A stretch of DNA of 64,000 nucleotides from Devosia sp. Root413D1 (lineage in GTDB: Bacteria > Pseudomonadota > Alphaproteobacteria > Rhizobiales > Devosiaceae), in contig NZ_LMEA01000010.1 of NCBI RefSeq assembly GCF_001425235.1, forward strand, positions 192,275 through 256,274. The letters are read 5' to 3'. Position 1 is the first letter of the stretch. Every line of letters starts with the position of its first letter. Positions 40,012 through 47,919 of this stretch are shown here, piece after piece. The notes below the pieces were generated by a model. It saw only the letters and a list, made by a program, of their open reading frames with translations. It was not told the origin of the DNA and did no database searches. The position numbers and the translations under genes were made by a program.

Positions 40012-41034
40012 ATGCCACCGAGACCATCGTTCATCGTCAACATCCGGGATGGCCTCAGGCCGCTCGACCATGGCGGCTTTGCCGACATGGGGGGATTCGG
40101 CTATCCGCTCGGGGGGCTGCATGGCCTCACCCATATCGGCATCAACTATGAAGTGGCGCCGCCCGGCAGCCGTTCGTCGTTTCCGCATGCCGAAAGCCAA
40201 GAGGAGGAGTTCGTCTTCGTCCTCGGCGGCAAACCCGACGTGTGGATCGACGGCAAGCTCCATCCGCTCGAGGCCGGCGACGCCGTGGCGTTTCCCGGCG
40301 GTACTGGAATCGCCCACAGCTTCCTTAATAACAGCGACGAGGACATGCAGCTGATCATCCTCGGCGAGCACGAACTGCCGGGCAACCAGCTCTACTATCC
40401 GCTCAACCCCGAGCGCATGGCCGAATTCAGCAGCTGGAACGGCGCCTGGCTCGATGCGCCGAAACGGCCGCTCGGCCCGCATGACGGCAAGGCGCGGGCC
40501 GGCAGCCGCGACGATGGCGCAGCCCGTCCCCGTCGCCCCGGCTTTATCGCCCATTACAGCAAGGGCCTCGCGCCGTTCCCCAACCCCAAGCACACCAACC
40601 ATGGCGGCCAGAGCAGCCGGATGGGGGCGGCGCTGGGAATGAAGCGCATCGGCATCAATTACGACATCGTCGCCCCCGGCAACCGCACCTCGCGTCCGCA
40701 TGCCGAGAGCGAAGAGGACGAGTTCGTGCTGGTGCTTAAGGGCCGTCCGGATGTGTGGATCGACGGGCACCTGCACGAGCTCGACGAAGGCGATGCGGCG
40801 GTATTTCCCGCCGGCACCGGCATTGCCCACTCGTTCCTCAACAACAGCGACGCCGACGTGCACCTGCTGGTGGTCGGCGAGCATGCCCGTGAGGGCAATC
40901 AGCTGAACTACCCGCTGAACCCCGAGCGGATGGAGGAGTTCGCAAAAGTGGGACGGGCTTGGCTCGATGCGCCGCAGCGGGAGCTCGGGCCGCACGATGG
41001 GATGGCGCGGGCGGCGACGCGGGGGATCAGATAA
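40012..41034 (+). CDS. Bicupin protein with internally duplicated halves
   Basis: 340-aa protein of two near-identical cupin domains (about residues 1-155 and 175-335). Each holds HAES-x-E-[ED]-EFV with the metal-ligand His/Glu set, a GKPDVWIDGKLHPLEAGDAV / GRPDVWIDGHLHELDEGDAA strand pair, and GTGIAHSFLNNSD with the second-motif His. Both halves end in GxNQLxYPLNPERMxEF and WLDAP-[KQ]-R-x-LGPHDG-[KM]-AR. Cupins of this kind bind a metal and may be oxygenases, isomerases or sugar-binding proteins; no substrate is indicated. The start at 40012 (MPPRPSFIVNIRDG) was chosen because sequence upstream lacks coding character, though its binding site is weak. Confidence 0.82.
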   Translation: MPPRPSFIVNIRDGLRPLDHGGFADMGGFGYPLGGLHGLTHIGINYEVAPPGSRSSFPHAESQEEEFVFVLGGKPDVWIDGKLHPLEAGDAVAFPGGTGIAHSFLNNSDEDMQLIILGEHELPGNQLYYPLNPERMAEFSSWNGAWLDAPKRPLGPHDGKARAGSRDDGAARPRRPGFIAHYSKGLAPFPNPKHTNHGGQSSRMGAALGMKRIGINYDIVAPGNRTSRPHAESEEDEFVLVLKGRPDVWIDGHLHELDEGDAAVFPAGTGIAHSFLNNSDADVHLLVVGEHAREGNQLNYPLNPERMEEFAKVGRAWLDAPQRELGPHDGMARAATRGIR

Positions 41035-41109
41035 CACTTCGGCTTCTTCAGCCTCGAGTGCCTCGATGTCTTGCCCGAAGCAGAAATGCAACTTATCGAT
41101 CTGATGATG

Positions 41110-41125
41110 AGTGACTTGCGTCACT
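41110..41125. promoter_or_regulatory. Hairpin directly before the start region of the nuclease-domain gene
   Basis: Perfect 6-bp inverted repeat AGTGAC/GTCACT with loop TTGC, ending one base before the GAGGAG ribosome-binding site of the next gene. Could be an operator half-site pair or an mRNA hairpin that limits ribosome access. It also contains the GTG that would otherwise be read as an earlier start. Confidence 0.45.
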
Positions 41126-41137
41126 GAGGAGCTAGTC

Positions 41138-42013
41138 GTGAGACTGTTCGATCATGATTTTGAGTACCTCGACGATGAGCACCTTCAAGACATGGTGTCC
41201 CTCCAGCGCGAGGGGGCAATTTACTCGGACCAGTGGGTCGACCACTTGGACGATTTTCGGCACGTGCGCATACCATTTACTAGCGATGAGGTGATTGAGT
41301 ACGTCCGTAGTATGAAGGCTCTGGACCACTTTCTCAGCAGTGGAAAGGAGTGGGCGAGGGAGGTCCCCGAAATACCTCCCGACATAGCGTCACGGGCCGA
41401 TGCTTACGGAATCCACACGGTGAACGGCGAGAGCTTTGGGCCTCCGTGGCATTGTCCCGCTGCCTTCATGGGCGTTCACCTTGAGCGCATCGTCTGTGGA
41501 ATGGATCAGTCCCGACGGCAGGTAATTGAAGAGCAAGGAACGGCACTGTTCCTCAGCACAATACGTCGTGCTGCGGATGCACTAACGCCGGCCATTAGGT
41601 GCTTCGCTAACCGGGAACGAGGCCTTCAGTCGTGGCCGGTAACGCGAGAGGACGACATCCGCGACCTCCTGTATGCGATGCTCAGGGCTTCGATCTCTGA
41701 CATCAGGCGCGAAGAGCCAGTACCCTCCAGAGTGGGAGCTTCAAGGGTGGCCGACCTGCACAGCGGCCTGGCCAAGACCCTCATTGAGATCAAGTGGATT
41801 GGCGCCAAGGGGAGATGGCGGCGCGTACTAGACGAGATGCTCGTAGATATCCAAACCTACGGGCGGCATCCGGACTGCGACCACCTTGTCTTTATCGTCG
41901 TTGACAGCGTGCGTGGCGTTCCAGATCCATATCTCGTCGAGTCTGACCTAACCGGTGAGCAGATCATTGATGGGAAGCCGGTTCGCGTAATCACTTATGT
42001 TAGGGGAACCTAA
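41138..42013 (+). CDS. Orphan DpnII/MboI-like PD-(D/E)XK nuclease-domain protein
   Basis: 291 aa, GTG start with GAGGAG six bases upstream. The N-terminal half (to about 150) is unrecognised. The C-terminal part (about 160-280) fits the DpnII/MboI restriction-endonuclease fold: EDDIRDLLYAMLRASISDI helix, SRVADLHSGLAKTLIEIKW with candidate catalytic Asp206, Glu217 and Lys219 (D-x10-E-x-K), then LVDIQTYGRHPDCDHLVFIVVD. Composition is clearly lower in GC and less codon-biased than both neighbours, suggesting transfer. No methyltransferase is adjacent, so a classical restriction-modification role is unlikely; a stand-alone defence or repair effector is possible. Confidence 0.68.
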   Translation: MRLFDHDFEYLDDEHLQDMVSLQREGAIYSDQWVDHLDDFRHVRIPFTSDEVIEYVRSMKALDHFLSSGKEWAREVPEIPPDIASRADAYGIHTVNGESFGPPWHCPAAFMGVHLERIVCGMDQSRRQVIEEQGTALFLSTIRRAADALTPAIRCFANRERGLQSWPVTREDDIRDLLYAMLRASISDIRREEPVPSRVGASRVADLHSGLAKTLIEIKWIGAKGRWRRVLDEMLVDIQTYGRHPDCDHLVFIVVDSVRGVPDPYLVESDLTGEQIIDGKPVRVITYVRGT

Positions 42014-42066
42014 AGGCCATCGACCACAAAGGCTCAGCTAAAGTGGCTAGTCGGCTCGTACCCACC

Positions 42067-42372
42067 CGTCGTCATCTCACGCGGAAGCAGGGGATCCAAC
42101 GAAGCCCTTACCGGCGGATGCACGCAGGCGCTACGCTATGGTCGCGTTGAGCCCCCAACCCACCGGCTGTCATCCCTGCGGAAGCAGGGACCCATCTATC
42201 TAACTGCGCGGGCTGTGAGTTGGGTCCCTGCTTCCGCAGGGATGACACCGAGTTTGGGGTGTCGTCCGGGGGCAAGCTCACCGATAGCGCCGCATCAGAA
42301 GTGATGAGTATCCCTTAACTTTGCGCCTATCGGCAGATGCATGGGGCTCAGCTTTCGCTGGGATCGCATCAA
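42067..42372. repeat. Family A repeat mosaic: one full copy plus two half copies
   Basis: The full unit is 42169-42246, with left hairpin CCCTGCGGAAGCAGGG and right hairpin CCCTGCTTCCGCAGGG between GTCAT and ATGAC. A degraded left half lies at about 42073-42095 (GTCATCTCACGCGGAAGCAG) and a degraded right half at about 42347-42372 (CAGCTTTCGCTGGGATCGCA). The whole gap between the nuclease-domain gene and dps is thus repeat debris; no gene is seen in it. Confidence 0.82.
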
Positions 42373-42398
42373 GGGGGACAACTCTGTGTGGCGTTCAC

Positions 42399-42872
42399 CT
42401 ACTCCAAGTGGCTCTTCAGAAACCACAGGTTCTTGTCGAGACTGCGCGAGAAGGCGGTGAAGATATCCGCCGTGTCGGCATCGCCCGCTTCGTCCGCCGC
42501 ATCGATCCCCTCGCGGGTGGATTTGCTCAGCGCCGCGTAGCGTTCGACCAAGGCGGCGACGTGGTCGGGGACCTTCCTGATATCGGTGGGGTAGGGGGCG
42601 AGCTTGCTGGCTTTGCCCACTGTCTGCAGCGTGCCCAGGGCGATGCCGTCGAGCTGGGCGACGCGCTCGGCGATGATGTCGACATGCTCATCGACGTCGT
42701 CGCGCAACTGGTCGAGCAGCTCATGTACGGCGATGAAGGTGGGGCCTTTGAGGTTCCAGTGCGCCTGCTTGGTGACCAGCGCCAGATCGATGGCGTCGGC
42801 GAGGCGGGCATTCAACAGGTCGATCATTTCGGCCTTGGTGTTGGACTTGAGGCCGATTTCGGGGGATTTCAT
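42399..42872 (-). CDS. dps: Dps ferritin-like DNA-protection protein
   Basis: 157 aa, forming a dodecamer that oxidises and stores iron and coats DNA in starvation or oxidative stress. The ferroxidase ligands lie in TKQAHWNLKGPTFIAVHELLDQLRDDVDEHVDIIAERV (His, Asp and Glu set of the Dps inter-subunit site). The N-terminal tail (MKSPEIGLKSNTK) is short and weakly basic. Followed on its 5' side by a small hairpin (42901-42918). Confidence 0.95.
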   Translation of the reverse strand: MKSPEIGLKSNTKAEMIDLLNARLADAIDLALVTKQAHWNLKGPTFIAVHELLDQLRDDVDEHVDIIAERVAQLDGIALGTLQTVGKASKLAPYPTDIRKVPDHVAALVERYAALSKSTREGIDAADEAGDADTADIFTAFSRSLDKNLWFLKSHLE

Positions 42873-42900
42873 CTTGGGGAACCTGTGACGCGTTGCAGGG

Positions 42901-42918
42901 ACGCCGTGAGAACGGCGT
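42901..42918. promoter_or_regulatory. Hairpin in dps leader
   Basis: Perfect 7-bp inverted repeat ACGCCGT/ACGGCGT with a 4-base loop, 29 bases upstream of the dps ATG. It lies between the DUF4087 stop and dps on the minus strand and lacks a T run, so it is either a weak attenuator or a protein-binding palindrome. Confidence 0.4.
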
Positions 42919-42975
42919 GGGTGCGTCGGAGGTTCCTCAAAGCCAGCGTGGATGTCTTGAACGAAGCGCGCGCGA

Positions 42976-43350
42976 TCAGTCGGGGCTGGGCAGTGATTTG
43001 TCGGCCTTGCAGACGCTGAGTGGCTTGATCTCGCCCGAGAAGACCCGGGTGATGCGCTCCTCCGCCTTGTCGACGGTGACGCTCATGCAGGCGCAGCCAT
43101 AGCCGTAGCCGCTGCCCGGGTTGTTGGTCTCGACGAACTGCTTGTCATCGAAATCCGGGGTGTTCTCGACGCCCTCGGCATCGGGGCCGGTCGCCTCTGC
43201 CTGCGAGGTAATGGTCCAGGTGGCGTCCTTATCCATCAGCCAGAGGTTGCCCGGCGTGGGGTTCATGTACCAGCCGCAGCGGGTTTCGGCGGCGAGAGCT
43301 GGTGAGGCAGCAATCAAGAACACAGCAACGATGATGGCCAGGCGATGCAT
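42976..43350 (-). CDS. DUF4087 secreted protein
   Basis: 124 aa with signal peptide (RLAIIVAVFLIAASPALA). The mature domain begins AETRCGWYMNPTPGNLWLMDKDATWTI, the DUF4087 signature, and has four Cys that could pair (RCGWY, YGCACM, SVCKAD). Function is unknown for this family. The ATG at 43350 has GAGGAG seven bases upstream, so the longer frame to 43449 is rejected. Same strand as dps and hsp20 but separated by over 100 bases on each side. Confidence 0.8.
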   Translation of the reverse strand: MHRLAIIVAVFLIAASPALAAETRCGWYMNPTPGNLWLMDKDATWTITSQAEATGPDAEGVENTPDFDDKQFVETNNPGSGYGYGCACMSVTVDKAEERITRVFSGEIKPLSVCKADKSLPSPD

Positions 43351-43448
43351 GGTGACGCTCCTCGAGAAGATGAGGCCGAACACCATCAGTTCTGTTGCCC
43401 GCGGGCAAGGCCTCGTTGCTGGCAAAAGTGTGTATTGTACAAACAACA

Positions 43449-43477
43449 AGGGCGCAGTTCTTCACGAACCACGCCCT
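43449..43477 (-). terminator. Candidate terminator of hsp20
   Basis: On the minus strand: imperfect stem GGGCG-GGTTC / GAAC-CGCCC followed by TTGTTGTTTGT. It is about 70 bases past the hsp20 stop. Interrupted by two mismatches, so a moderate call. Confidence 0.45.
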
Positions 43478-43545
43478 CATTTCCATTCACCTGGCGAACA
43501 GACCGCCTGGTTGTGCCAGGTCGTTCGTGACCGGATCAGACCGGA

Positions 43546-44001
43546 TTAGTTGACCGTCTGGTCCTCGATGGTCTTGGTCGAGGCGCTGATCGGAATCTGG
43601 CGAGCCTTCTTGCTCTCCGGAATCTCGCGCTTCAGCTCGATATGGAGCAGGCCGTTCTCGAGGTTGGCGCCGGCGACTTCAACGTAGTCGGCGAGCTGGA
43701 ATCTGAGCTCGAAAGCGCGCTCGGCAATGCCGCGGTGCAGGAACTCGCGAGACTTGTCCTCGCTCTCCTGGGCCTTGGCGCCCTTTACGACCAGGTTGTT
43801 CTCCTTGCTCTCAATGGCGATGTCGCCATCGGCAAAGCCGGCGACAGCAATCGAGATGCGGTAGGCGTTCTCGCCGGTCTTCTCGATATTGTAGGGAGGA
43901 TAGGATTTCGCCTCCTGACCCACGAGGGCATCGAGACGATTGAAGACGCGGTCGAAACCGACGGTCGAACGGTAGAAGGGGGAAAAATCGTAGCTAGCCA
44001 T
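43546..44001 (-). CDS. Small heat-shock protein, Hsp20/IbpA type
   Basis: 151-aa ATP-independent holdase. The N-terminus SYDFSPFYRSTVGFDRVFNRLDAL is typical of IbpA and rhizobial HspA-class proteins. The alpha-crystallin domain (about residues 38-130) includes YRISIAVAGFADGDIAIES and ENGLLHIELKREIPE, and a C-terminal I-x-I anchor (QIPIS) is present. The ATG at 44001 has AAGGAG nine bases upstream, and the leader carries a ROSE-type hairpin covering that site, so heat should raise translation. Confidence 0.94.
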   Translation of the reverse strand: MASYDFSPFYRSTVGFDRVFNRLDALVGQEAKSYPPYNIEKTGENAYRISIAVAGFADGDIAIESKENNLVVKGAKAQESEDKSREFLHRGIAERAFELRFQLADYVEVAGANLENGLLHIELKREIPESKKARQIPISASTKTIEDQTVN

Positions 44002-44110
44002 GATCACATTCTCCTTTGAGCAACGTGGCTTGTGTTCGGGTGTCCCACGCGCGCTCCCCAATTGGGCAAGCAGGCATTCCCGGGTTCCCGATCCCCGGGA
44101 GTTCCCGGCG
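44002..44110 (-). promoter_or_regulatory. ROSE-type RNA thermometer in hsp20 5' UTR
   Basis: Minus-strand hairpin at 44027-44005: CACGUUGCUC pairs with GAGAAUGUG-type 3' arm across a short AAAG loop, leaving one bulged G in the UUGCU motif and burying the GGAG Shine-Dalgarno. The UUGCU anti-SD with bulged G is the hallmark of ROSE elements, known upstream of rhizobial small heat-shock genes. Further upstream (44050-44110) GGGAACTCCC- and GGGAACCCGGG-type repeats give additional stems, as expected of the multi-hairpin ROSE leader. Confidence 0.82.
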
Positions 44111-44416
44111 GACAGCATTGATTTAGGGAGCATCGGCCAGGGTTCAAGACCCCGGTTCAGGTCGATGAACCGAAGATGAATGTGGCGATCAAAGGCGGTT
44201 CAGGCAGCGGCTCCTATAAGCGGGACTGTGCTTACTGTCTGCTGCAGGGCACACCGAATGAGCCGCCTTCACCCGCCCCCCGCAAGGCGGCCATCACAGG
44301 AAAGCCAGTGTCTCAACCGAGGCGCTGGCTTTTCGGTTTTCCGGGCTTGGGCATCACCCATCATTCCCGCCGGCCCGGGAATCCAGTATGCACAGGGTTA
44401 TCGTCCGGAGCAGCGC

Positions 44417-45391
44417 ATGAACGCCATCGTCGACCCCAATGGGCCAACCCTTGCGGTGGTGCCGTCCAACCCGGTGCCGGAGGGCGCGCGGGTCGGCTAC
44501 TTCACTACGCCCGACAAGGTACAGCTGCGCTATGCCACCTTCCCCAAGGGGCAGGGCGCGGCCAAGGGCACGATCTGCCTGGTCCAGGGGCGCACCGAGT
44601 TCATCGAGAAATATTTCGAGACCATCGCCGACTTCCAGTCGCGCGGTTTCGCCGTCGCCACCTTCGATTGGCGCGGGCAGGGTGGCAGCCAGCGGCTGAT
44701 CGGCAACAAGCGGCTCGGCTATGTCAGGCGCTTCGACGATTACTGGGAAGACCTCAAGGCCTTCCATGGCTCGATCCTGTTGCCCGATTGCCCCGCGCCC
44801 TATTACCTCGTCGGCCATTCGATGGGTGGGCTCGCCTCGCTCTATGCCGGTATCCGAGACCGCATGATGTTCGAGCGGATCTTTGTGTCGGCGCCGATGG
44901 TGGGGCTCGATCGCCAGCCGCTCAGCATGGCCGGCATGGCGCGGCTTTGCGGCACGCTCTCAAATCTCGGGCTGGCCCGACTGCCGATCGGGCGGCGTGG
45001 CGACAAGGCGCAGACCGAACAGAGCTTTGCCGGCAACCCGCTGACCTCCGATCTCGCGCGCTTCAACCGCTCGGTGGAGGTGCTGAAGGCCCGCCCCGAA
45101 CTGGAGCTCGGCGCCCCGACCTTCCGCTGGGCCGCCTCCGCTTTCGAGGCGATGGCCGGCGCCGCGACCGACCAGTTCCCCGGCGCCGTCCGCATCCCGG
45201 TGCTGATGCTGGCGGCGGCGCGCGACGAGATCGTCTCGACCGCGGCCATCGAGACGCTGGGTTTGAGGATGCGCACCGGCCGCCACGTGGTGATCCCCGG
45301 GGCCCGGCACGAGATGTTCGTCGAGAACGACGCCATCCGCGCCCAGGTGTTCGCGGCGTTCGACGCGTTTATTACGGAACAGAGCGCCTGA
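44417..45391 (+). CDS. Alpha/beta hydrolase, lysophospholipase-like
   Basis: 324 aa. The alpha/beta-hydrolase core includes FDWRGQGGS and the nucleophile elbow GHSMGG (Ser135). The acid and His are in VLMLAAARDEIVS and GARHEMFVEND. The oxyanion region is VQGRTEFIEKY, shared with PldB-type lysophospholipases/monoacylglycerol lipases. No signal peptide, so probably cytoplasmic. The ATG at 44417 begins the conserved region; the frame upstream to 44180 has no such character. The 415 bases between it and hsp20 hold the thermometer and a half family A arm (about 44361-44383). Confidence 0.86.
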   Translation: MNAIVDPNGPTLAVVPSNPVPEGARVGYFTTPDKVQLRYATFPKGQGAAKGTICLVQGRTEFIEKYFETIADFQSRGFAVATFDWRGQGGSQRLIGNKRLGYVRRFDDYWEDLKAFHGSILLPDCPAPYYLVGHSMGGLASLYAGIRDRMMFERIFVSAPMVGLDRQPLSMAGMARLCGTLSNLGLARLPIGRRGDKAQTEQSFAGNPLTSDLARFNRSVEVLKARPELELGAPTFRWAASAFEAMAGAATDQFPGAVRIPVLMLAAARDEIVSTAAIETLGLRMRTGRHVVIPGARHEMFVENDAIRAQVFAAFDAFITEQSA

Positions 45392-45425
45392 CGTCTGGTG
45401 GCCACTGCCCACTCCCCCACTCGAT

Positions 45426-45503
45426 GTCATCCCTGCGAAAGCTGGGACCCATCCAACGCTTGGCGCAAGAGGTGAGTTGGGTCCCTGCTTTCGCAGGGAT
45501 GAC
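45426..45503. repeat. Family A palindromic repeat, copy 5
   Basis: GTCAT (45426) to ATGAC (45503). Right arm is hairpin CCCTGCTTTCGCAGGG; left arm CCCTGCGAAAGCTGGG carries one stem mismatch. Located in the convergent gap between the hydrolase gene and hisN. Confidence 0.86.
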
Positions 45504-45533
45504 AACCGTGGTTGGGGTTAGCTGGAAGGCCCA

Positions 45534-46361
45534 TTACCCCCTGAGCGCTGCCATGGCCGCTGCGTGCAGCTCAGGCGTCGCCGCGGCGACGCAGTTGCCG
45601 CCTTGTTCGGCCGGGCCGCCGTCCCAGGTGGTGATGACGCCGCCGGCATTCTCGATCAGCGGGATCAGTGGGCAGATATCGACATTCTTCAACCCGGCCT
45701 CGACCACCAGATCGATGTGGCCGGCCGACATCAGGGCATAGCCATAGCAATCGAGCCCGTAGCGGGTGGTCAGCACCTGCGAGCTGATGGCGTCCCATTG
45801 CCGCGTAAGGTCCCGTCCCGGACGCAGGAAGAGGTCGGGCGAGGTGGTGGTCAGCTTGGCTTTCGACAGTTCGGTCACCGTGCTGGTTCTAAGCGGCAGA
45901 TGCTGATCACCGCGATAGTAGCCAGCCTCGCCGGGCAGGCTCAGGTAGATTTCGCCGGTGAACGGCTGCGCCATCAGGCCGGCGACCGCACGTCCTTTTA
46001 AGGTGAGCCCGACCAGCGTACCCCATACGGGTACTCCGGTGATAAAGGCGCGGGTGCCGTCAATCGGGTCGATGATCCACGAAAAGGGAGCTGAGCCGGG
46101 CTTGTCGTCCCATTCTTCGCCAACGATGGCGTGGTCTGGAAAACGCGCACCGATCAACTCGCGGATGACGCGTTCGGCCTCGCGGTCGGCCTCCGTGACC
46201 GGATCGAACCCTACGGCCCACTTGTTGTCCACGGCGATGCCTTGACGGAAGCGGGGCAAGGTGATGCTCGCGGCGATTTCGGCGGCATCGAGCAAGGTGC
46301 GGCGCACCAGGTCGGCGGTAAGGCCGCCGAGACGGTCCGCGCCAAGAGATGTATCTTCCAT
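45534..46361 (-). CDS. hisN: Histidinol-phosphatase, inositol-monophosphatase family
   Basis: 275-aa Mg2+-dependent phosphatase. Metal-binding motifs: DPVTEADREAERVI, IVGEEW (Glu), IDPIDGTRAF (Asp-Ile-Asp-Gly-Thr), and the C-terminal GLKNVDICPLIPLIENAGGVITTWDG. The length and these motifs match the HisN type of alphaproteobacteria, catalysing the histidinol-phosphate to histidinol step; a related inositol or nucleotide phosphatase role cannot be fully excluded. Divergent in the sense of context from the sRNA gene just upstream, which lies on the other strand. Confidence 0.88.
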   Translation of the reverse strand: MEDTSLGADRLGGLTADLVRRTLLDAAEIAASITLPRFRQGIAVDNKWAVGFDPVTEADREAERVIRELIGARFPDHAIVGEEWDDKPGSAPFSWIIDPIDGTRAFITGVPVWGTLVGLTLKGRAVAGLMAQPFTGEIYLSLPGEAGYYRGDQHLPLRTSTVTELSKAKLTTTSPDLFLRPGRDLTRQWDAISSQVLTTRYGLDCYGYALMSAGHIDLVVEAGLKNVDICPLIPLIENAGGVITTWDGGPAEQGGNCVAAATPELHAAAMAALRG

Positions 46362-46569
46362 GTCAGCCTTCCCGGCGCGATTTTGTGAGTTGGTCCAGTG
46401 TTCTAGCCGCCGATCTCAGTCGACATGCGCGAATAGTTTGTGACGATCGTGATTCATTTTTGCAACAACGGCGCAAGTTTATCTGTTGAAGACTTCCGGC
46501 CGCCTTGTGGAGGGGCGCAAATCAGTTCACGCCAGTAACTGCATGATGGATGGGCGGCTCTTGAGCCTC

Positions 46570-46647
46570 TTGCCTCGACTTAGGCAACGCACTCTGGCCG
46601 TCATCGTTTCCTCCCTTGACTGGGCCGCTCCGGCGGCCCGATTTTTT
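46570..46647 (+). ncRNA. mmgR: MmgR/alpha-r8 (suhB-type) trans-acting small RNA
   Basis: About 78 bases, matching the known 77-nt size of Sinorhizobium MmgR. Layout: hairpin 1 TTGCCT/AGGCAA (46570-46587), unpaired linker holding TTTCCTCCCT (46607-46616), the family's conserved anti-Shine-Dalgarno decamer, and an intrinsic terminator GGGCCGC-tccg-GCGGCCC plus T run (46622-46647). The location between an inositol-monophosphatase-family gene and an N-formylglutamate amidohydrolase gene is the conserved setting of this family. No open frame ends at this terminator. The 5' end is estimated from the stem. Confidence 0.82.
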
Positions 46648-46693
46648 GCTTCGAACGTTCGGGGCCATGCACCAGCCGTACCAAAAACTCGAT

Positions 46694-46798
46694 GTCATCC
46701 CAGCGAAAGCTGGGACCTAACGCGCCGCTTGCGCCAGCCTGGCGGACGAGGGCGAAGCCCTCACCGCGGAGATGAATTCCAGCTTTCGCTGGGATGAC
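46694..46798. repeat. Family A palindromic repeat, copy 6
   Basis: GTCAT (46694) to ATGAC (46798). Left hairpin CCCAGCGAAAGCTGGG; the right arm (CCAGCTTTCGCTGGG) lost one base. The spacer is longer than in other copies and contains its own hairpin GAGGGCGAAGCCCTC. Lies between the sRNA terminator and the amidohydrolase gene. Confidence 0.87.
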
Positions 46799-46829
46799 AT
46801 CGGGATGGGGCATCCACGTTGCCCACCCT

Positions 46830-47726
46830 TCACTCCGCCGCGTATTTCTCCTGCACCGGGGTGGGTGGCGCGAGCATGGCGAAATCGAGCCCCACCAGCG
46901 TCGCGACCAGCCGATCCACCAGTTGCCGCATGGCGCCGAAGCCGGCGTTTTTCTCGAGCGTCACCTCGTTCATATAGAGGTGGCGGCTGAGCTCGATCTG
47001 CAGGGCATGCACGCCGTGCTGCGGTCGGCCGTAGGTGCGGGTACAGAAACCGCCGGCATAGGGGCGGTTGCGCGCCACCCGCAGCCCGGCGCCGGCAAAC
47101 ACCATCTCGGCGAGGTCGGCGAGAATCGGGGCGCAGGTGGTGCCGTAGCGATCGCCCAGCACCACGTCGGGGCCGAGCCGGTCGCCGCTGCGCGACAGCC
47201 GCGGCATCGAGTGGCAGTCGATCAGCACTGCCACGCCGAAGGCGCCATAGGCCTCGGTCAGCAGCCGCTGCATGGTGGCGTGGTAAGGCTGGTAGATGCC
47301 CTCGATGCGCATGCGCGCGTCGTCGAGCGTCAGCCGCTCCTTATAGATCGGCTTGTTCTCGGCCACGACGCGCGCCAGCGTGCCGAGCCCGGCGGCGACA
47401 CGCGGGCTGGTGGTGTTGAAGCGTTCGGAGAGCGGCTCGACGAACATGGTGGGGTCGAGTTCCCACGGCTCGCGATTCACATCGAGATAGGCGCGCGGAA
47501 AATGCGCCCGGATCAGCGGCGCACCCAGGTGCGGCGCCCGCTGGAACAACTCGTCGACAAAGGCATCCTCGGACTGACGGATCGACAGGTGGTCGAGCCG
47601 GGTCATCGCAAGGAAGCGCTCGGGGTAGTCGCGGCCGGAATGTGCGGAATTGAACACCAGTGGCGCCATCACCCGGCGGGGCCGGATGGTTTCGAATGCT
47701 GGCCTGTCCCAATAGTCGGACTGCAC
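46830..47726 (-). CDS. N-formylglutamate amidohydrolase
   Basis: 298-aa hydrolase of the HutG2/FGase family, cleaving N-formyl-L-glutamate to formate and glutamate. Motifs: VFNSAHSGRDYPERF, EDAFVDELF, ANFPRAYLDVNREPWELDP-type segment, DCHSMP, and RPYAGGFCTRTYGRP. GTG start at 47726 with GGGAG five bases upstream. No hut genes are nearby; in this lineage the gene is usually found beside cpdR and hisN, as here, so its role may differ from histidine breakdown. Confidence 0.92.
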   Translation of the reverse strand: MQSDYWDRPAFETIRPRRVMAPLVFNSAHSGRDYPERFLAMTRLDHLSIRQSEDAFVDELFQRAPHLGAPLIRAHFPRAYLDVNREPWELDPTMFVEPLSERFNTTSPRVAAGLGTLARVVAENKPIYKERLTLDDARMRIEGIYQPYHATMQRLLTEAYGAFGVAVLIDCHSMPRLSRSGDRLGPDVVLGDRYGTTCAPILADLAEMVFAGAGLRVARNRPYAGGFCTRTYGRPQHGVHALQIELSRHLYMNEVTLEKNAGFGAMRQLVDRLVATLVGLDFAMLAPPTPVQEKYAAE

Positions 47727-47919
47727 CGGGTCTCCCTTCAGCGCCGAAGCGCTGCCTTATTGCCGTACTTTGCCGCGCGCGTTGCCGAATGTCCATAAGT
47801 CCGAAGGCAGCATGTTCACACTTGCCGCGTATGGGTTCTCGATCGAGAAAACTTGCATTAAACATCACCCATTAGAGTTCCGCGGCAGAACGCCGTCGAT
47901 GGGGCGCCAAGAGGACATG

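Noticed and set aside
44361-44383. CATTCCCGCC...GGGAATCC hairpin upstream of the hydrolase gene
   Set aside because: Looks like a half family A arm; too degraded to count as a full copy or as a separate regulatory site.
46486-46797. 103-codon plus-strand frame overlapping the sRNA
   Set aside because: It reads through an intrinsic terminator and a family A repeat; no binding site or family match.
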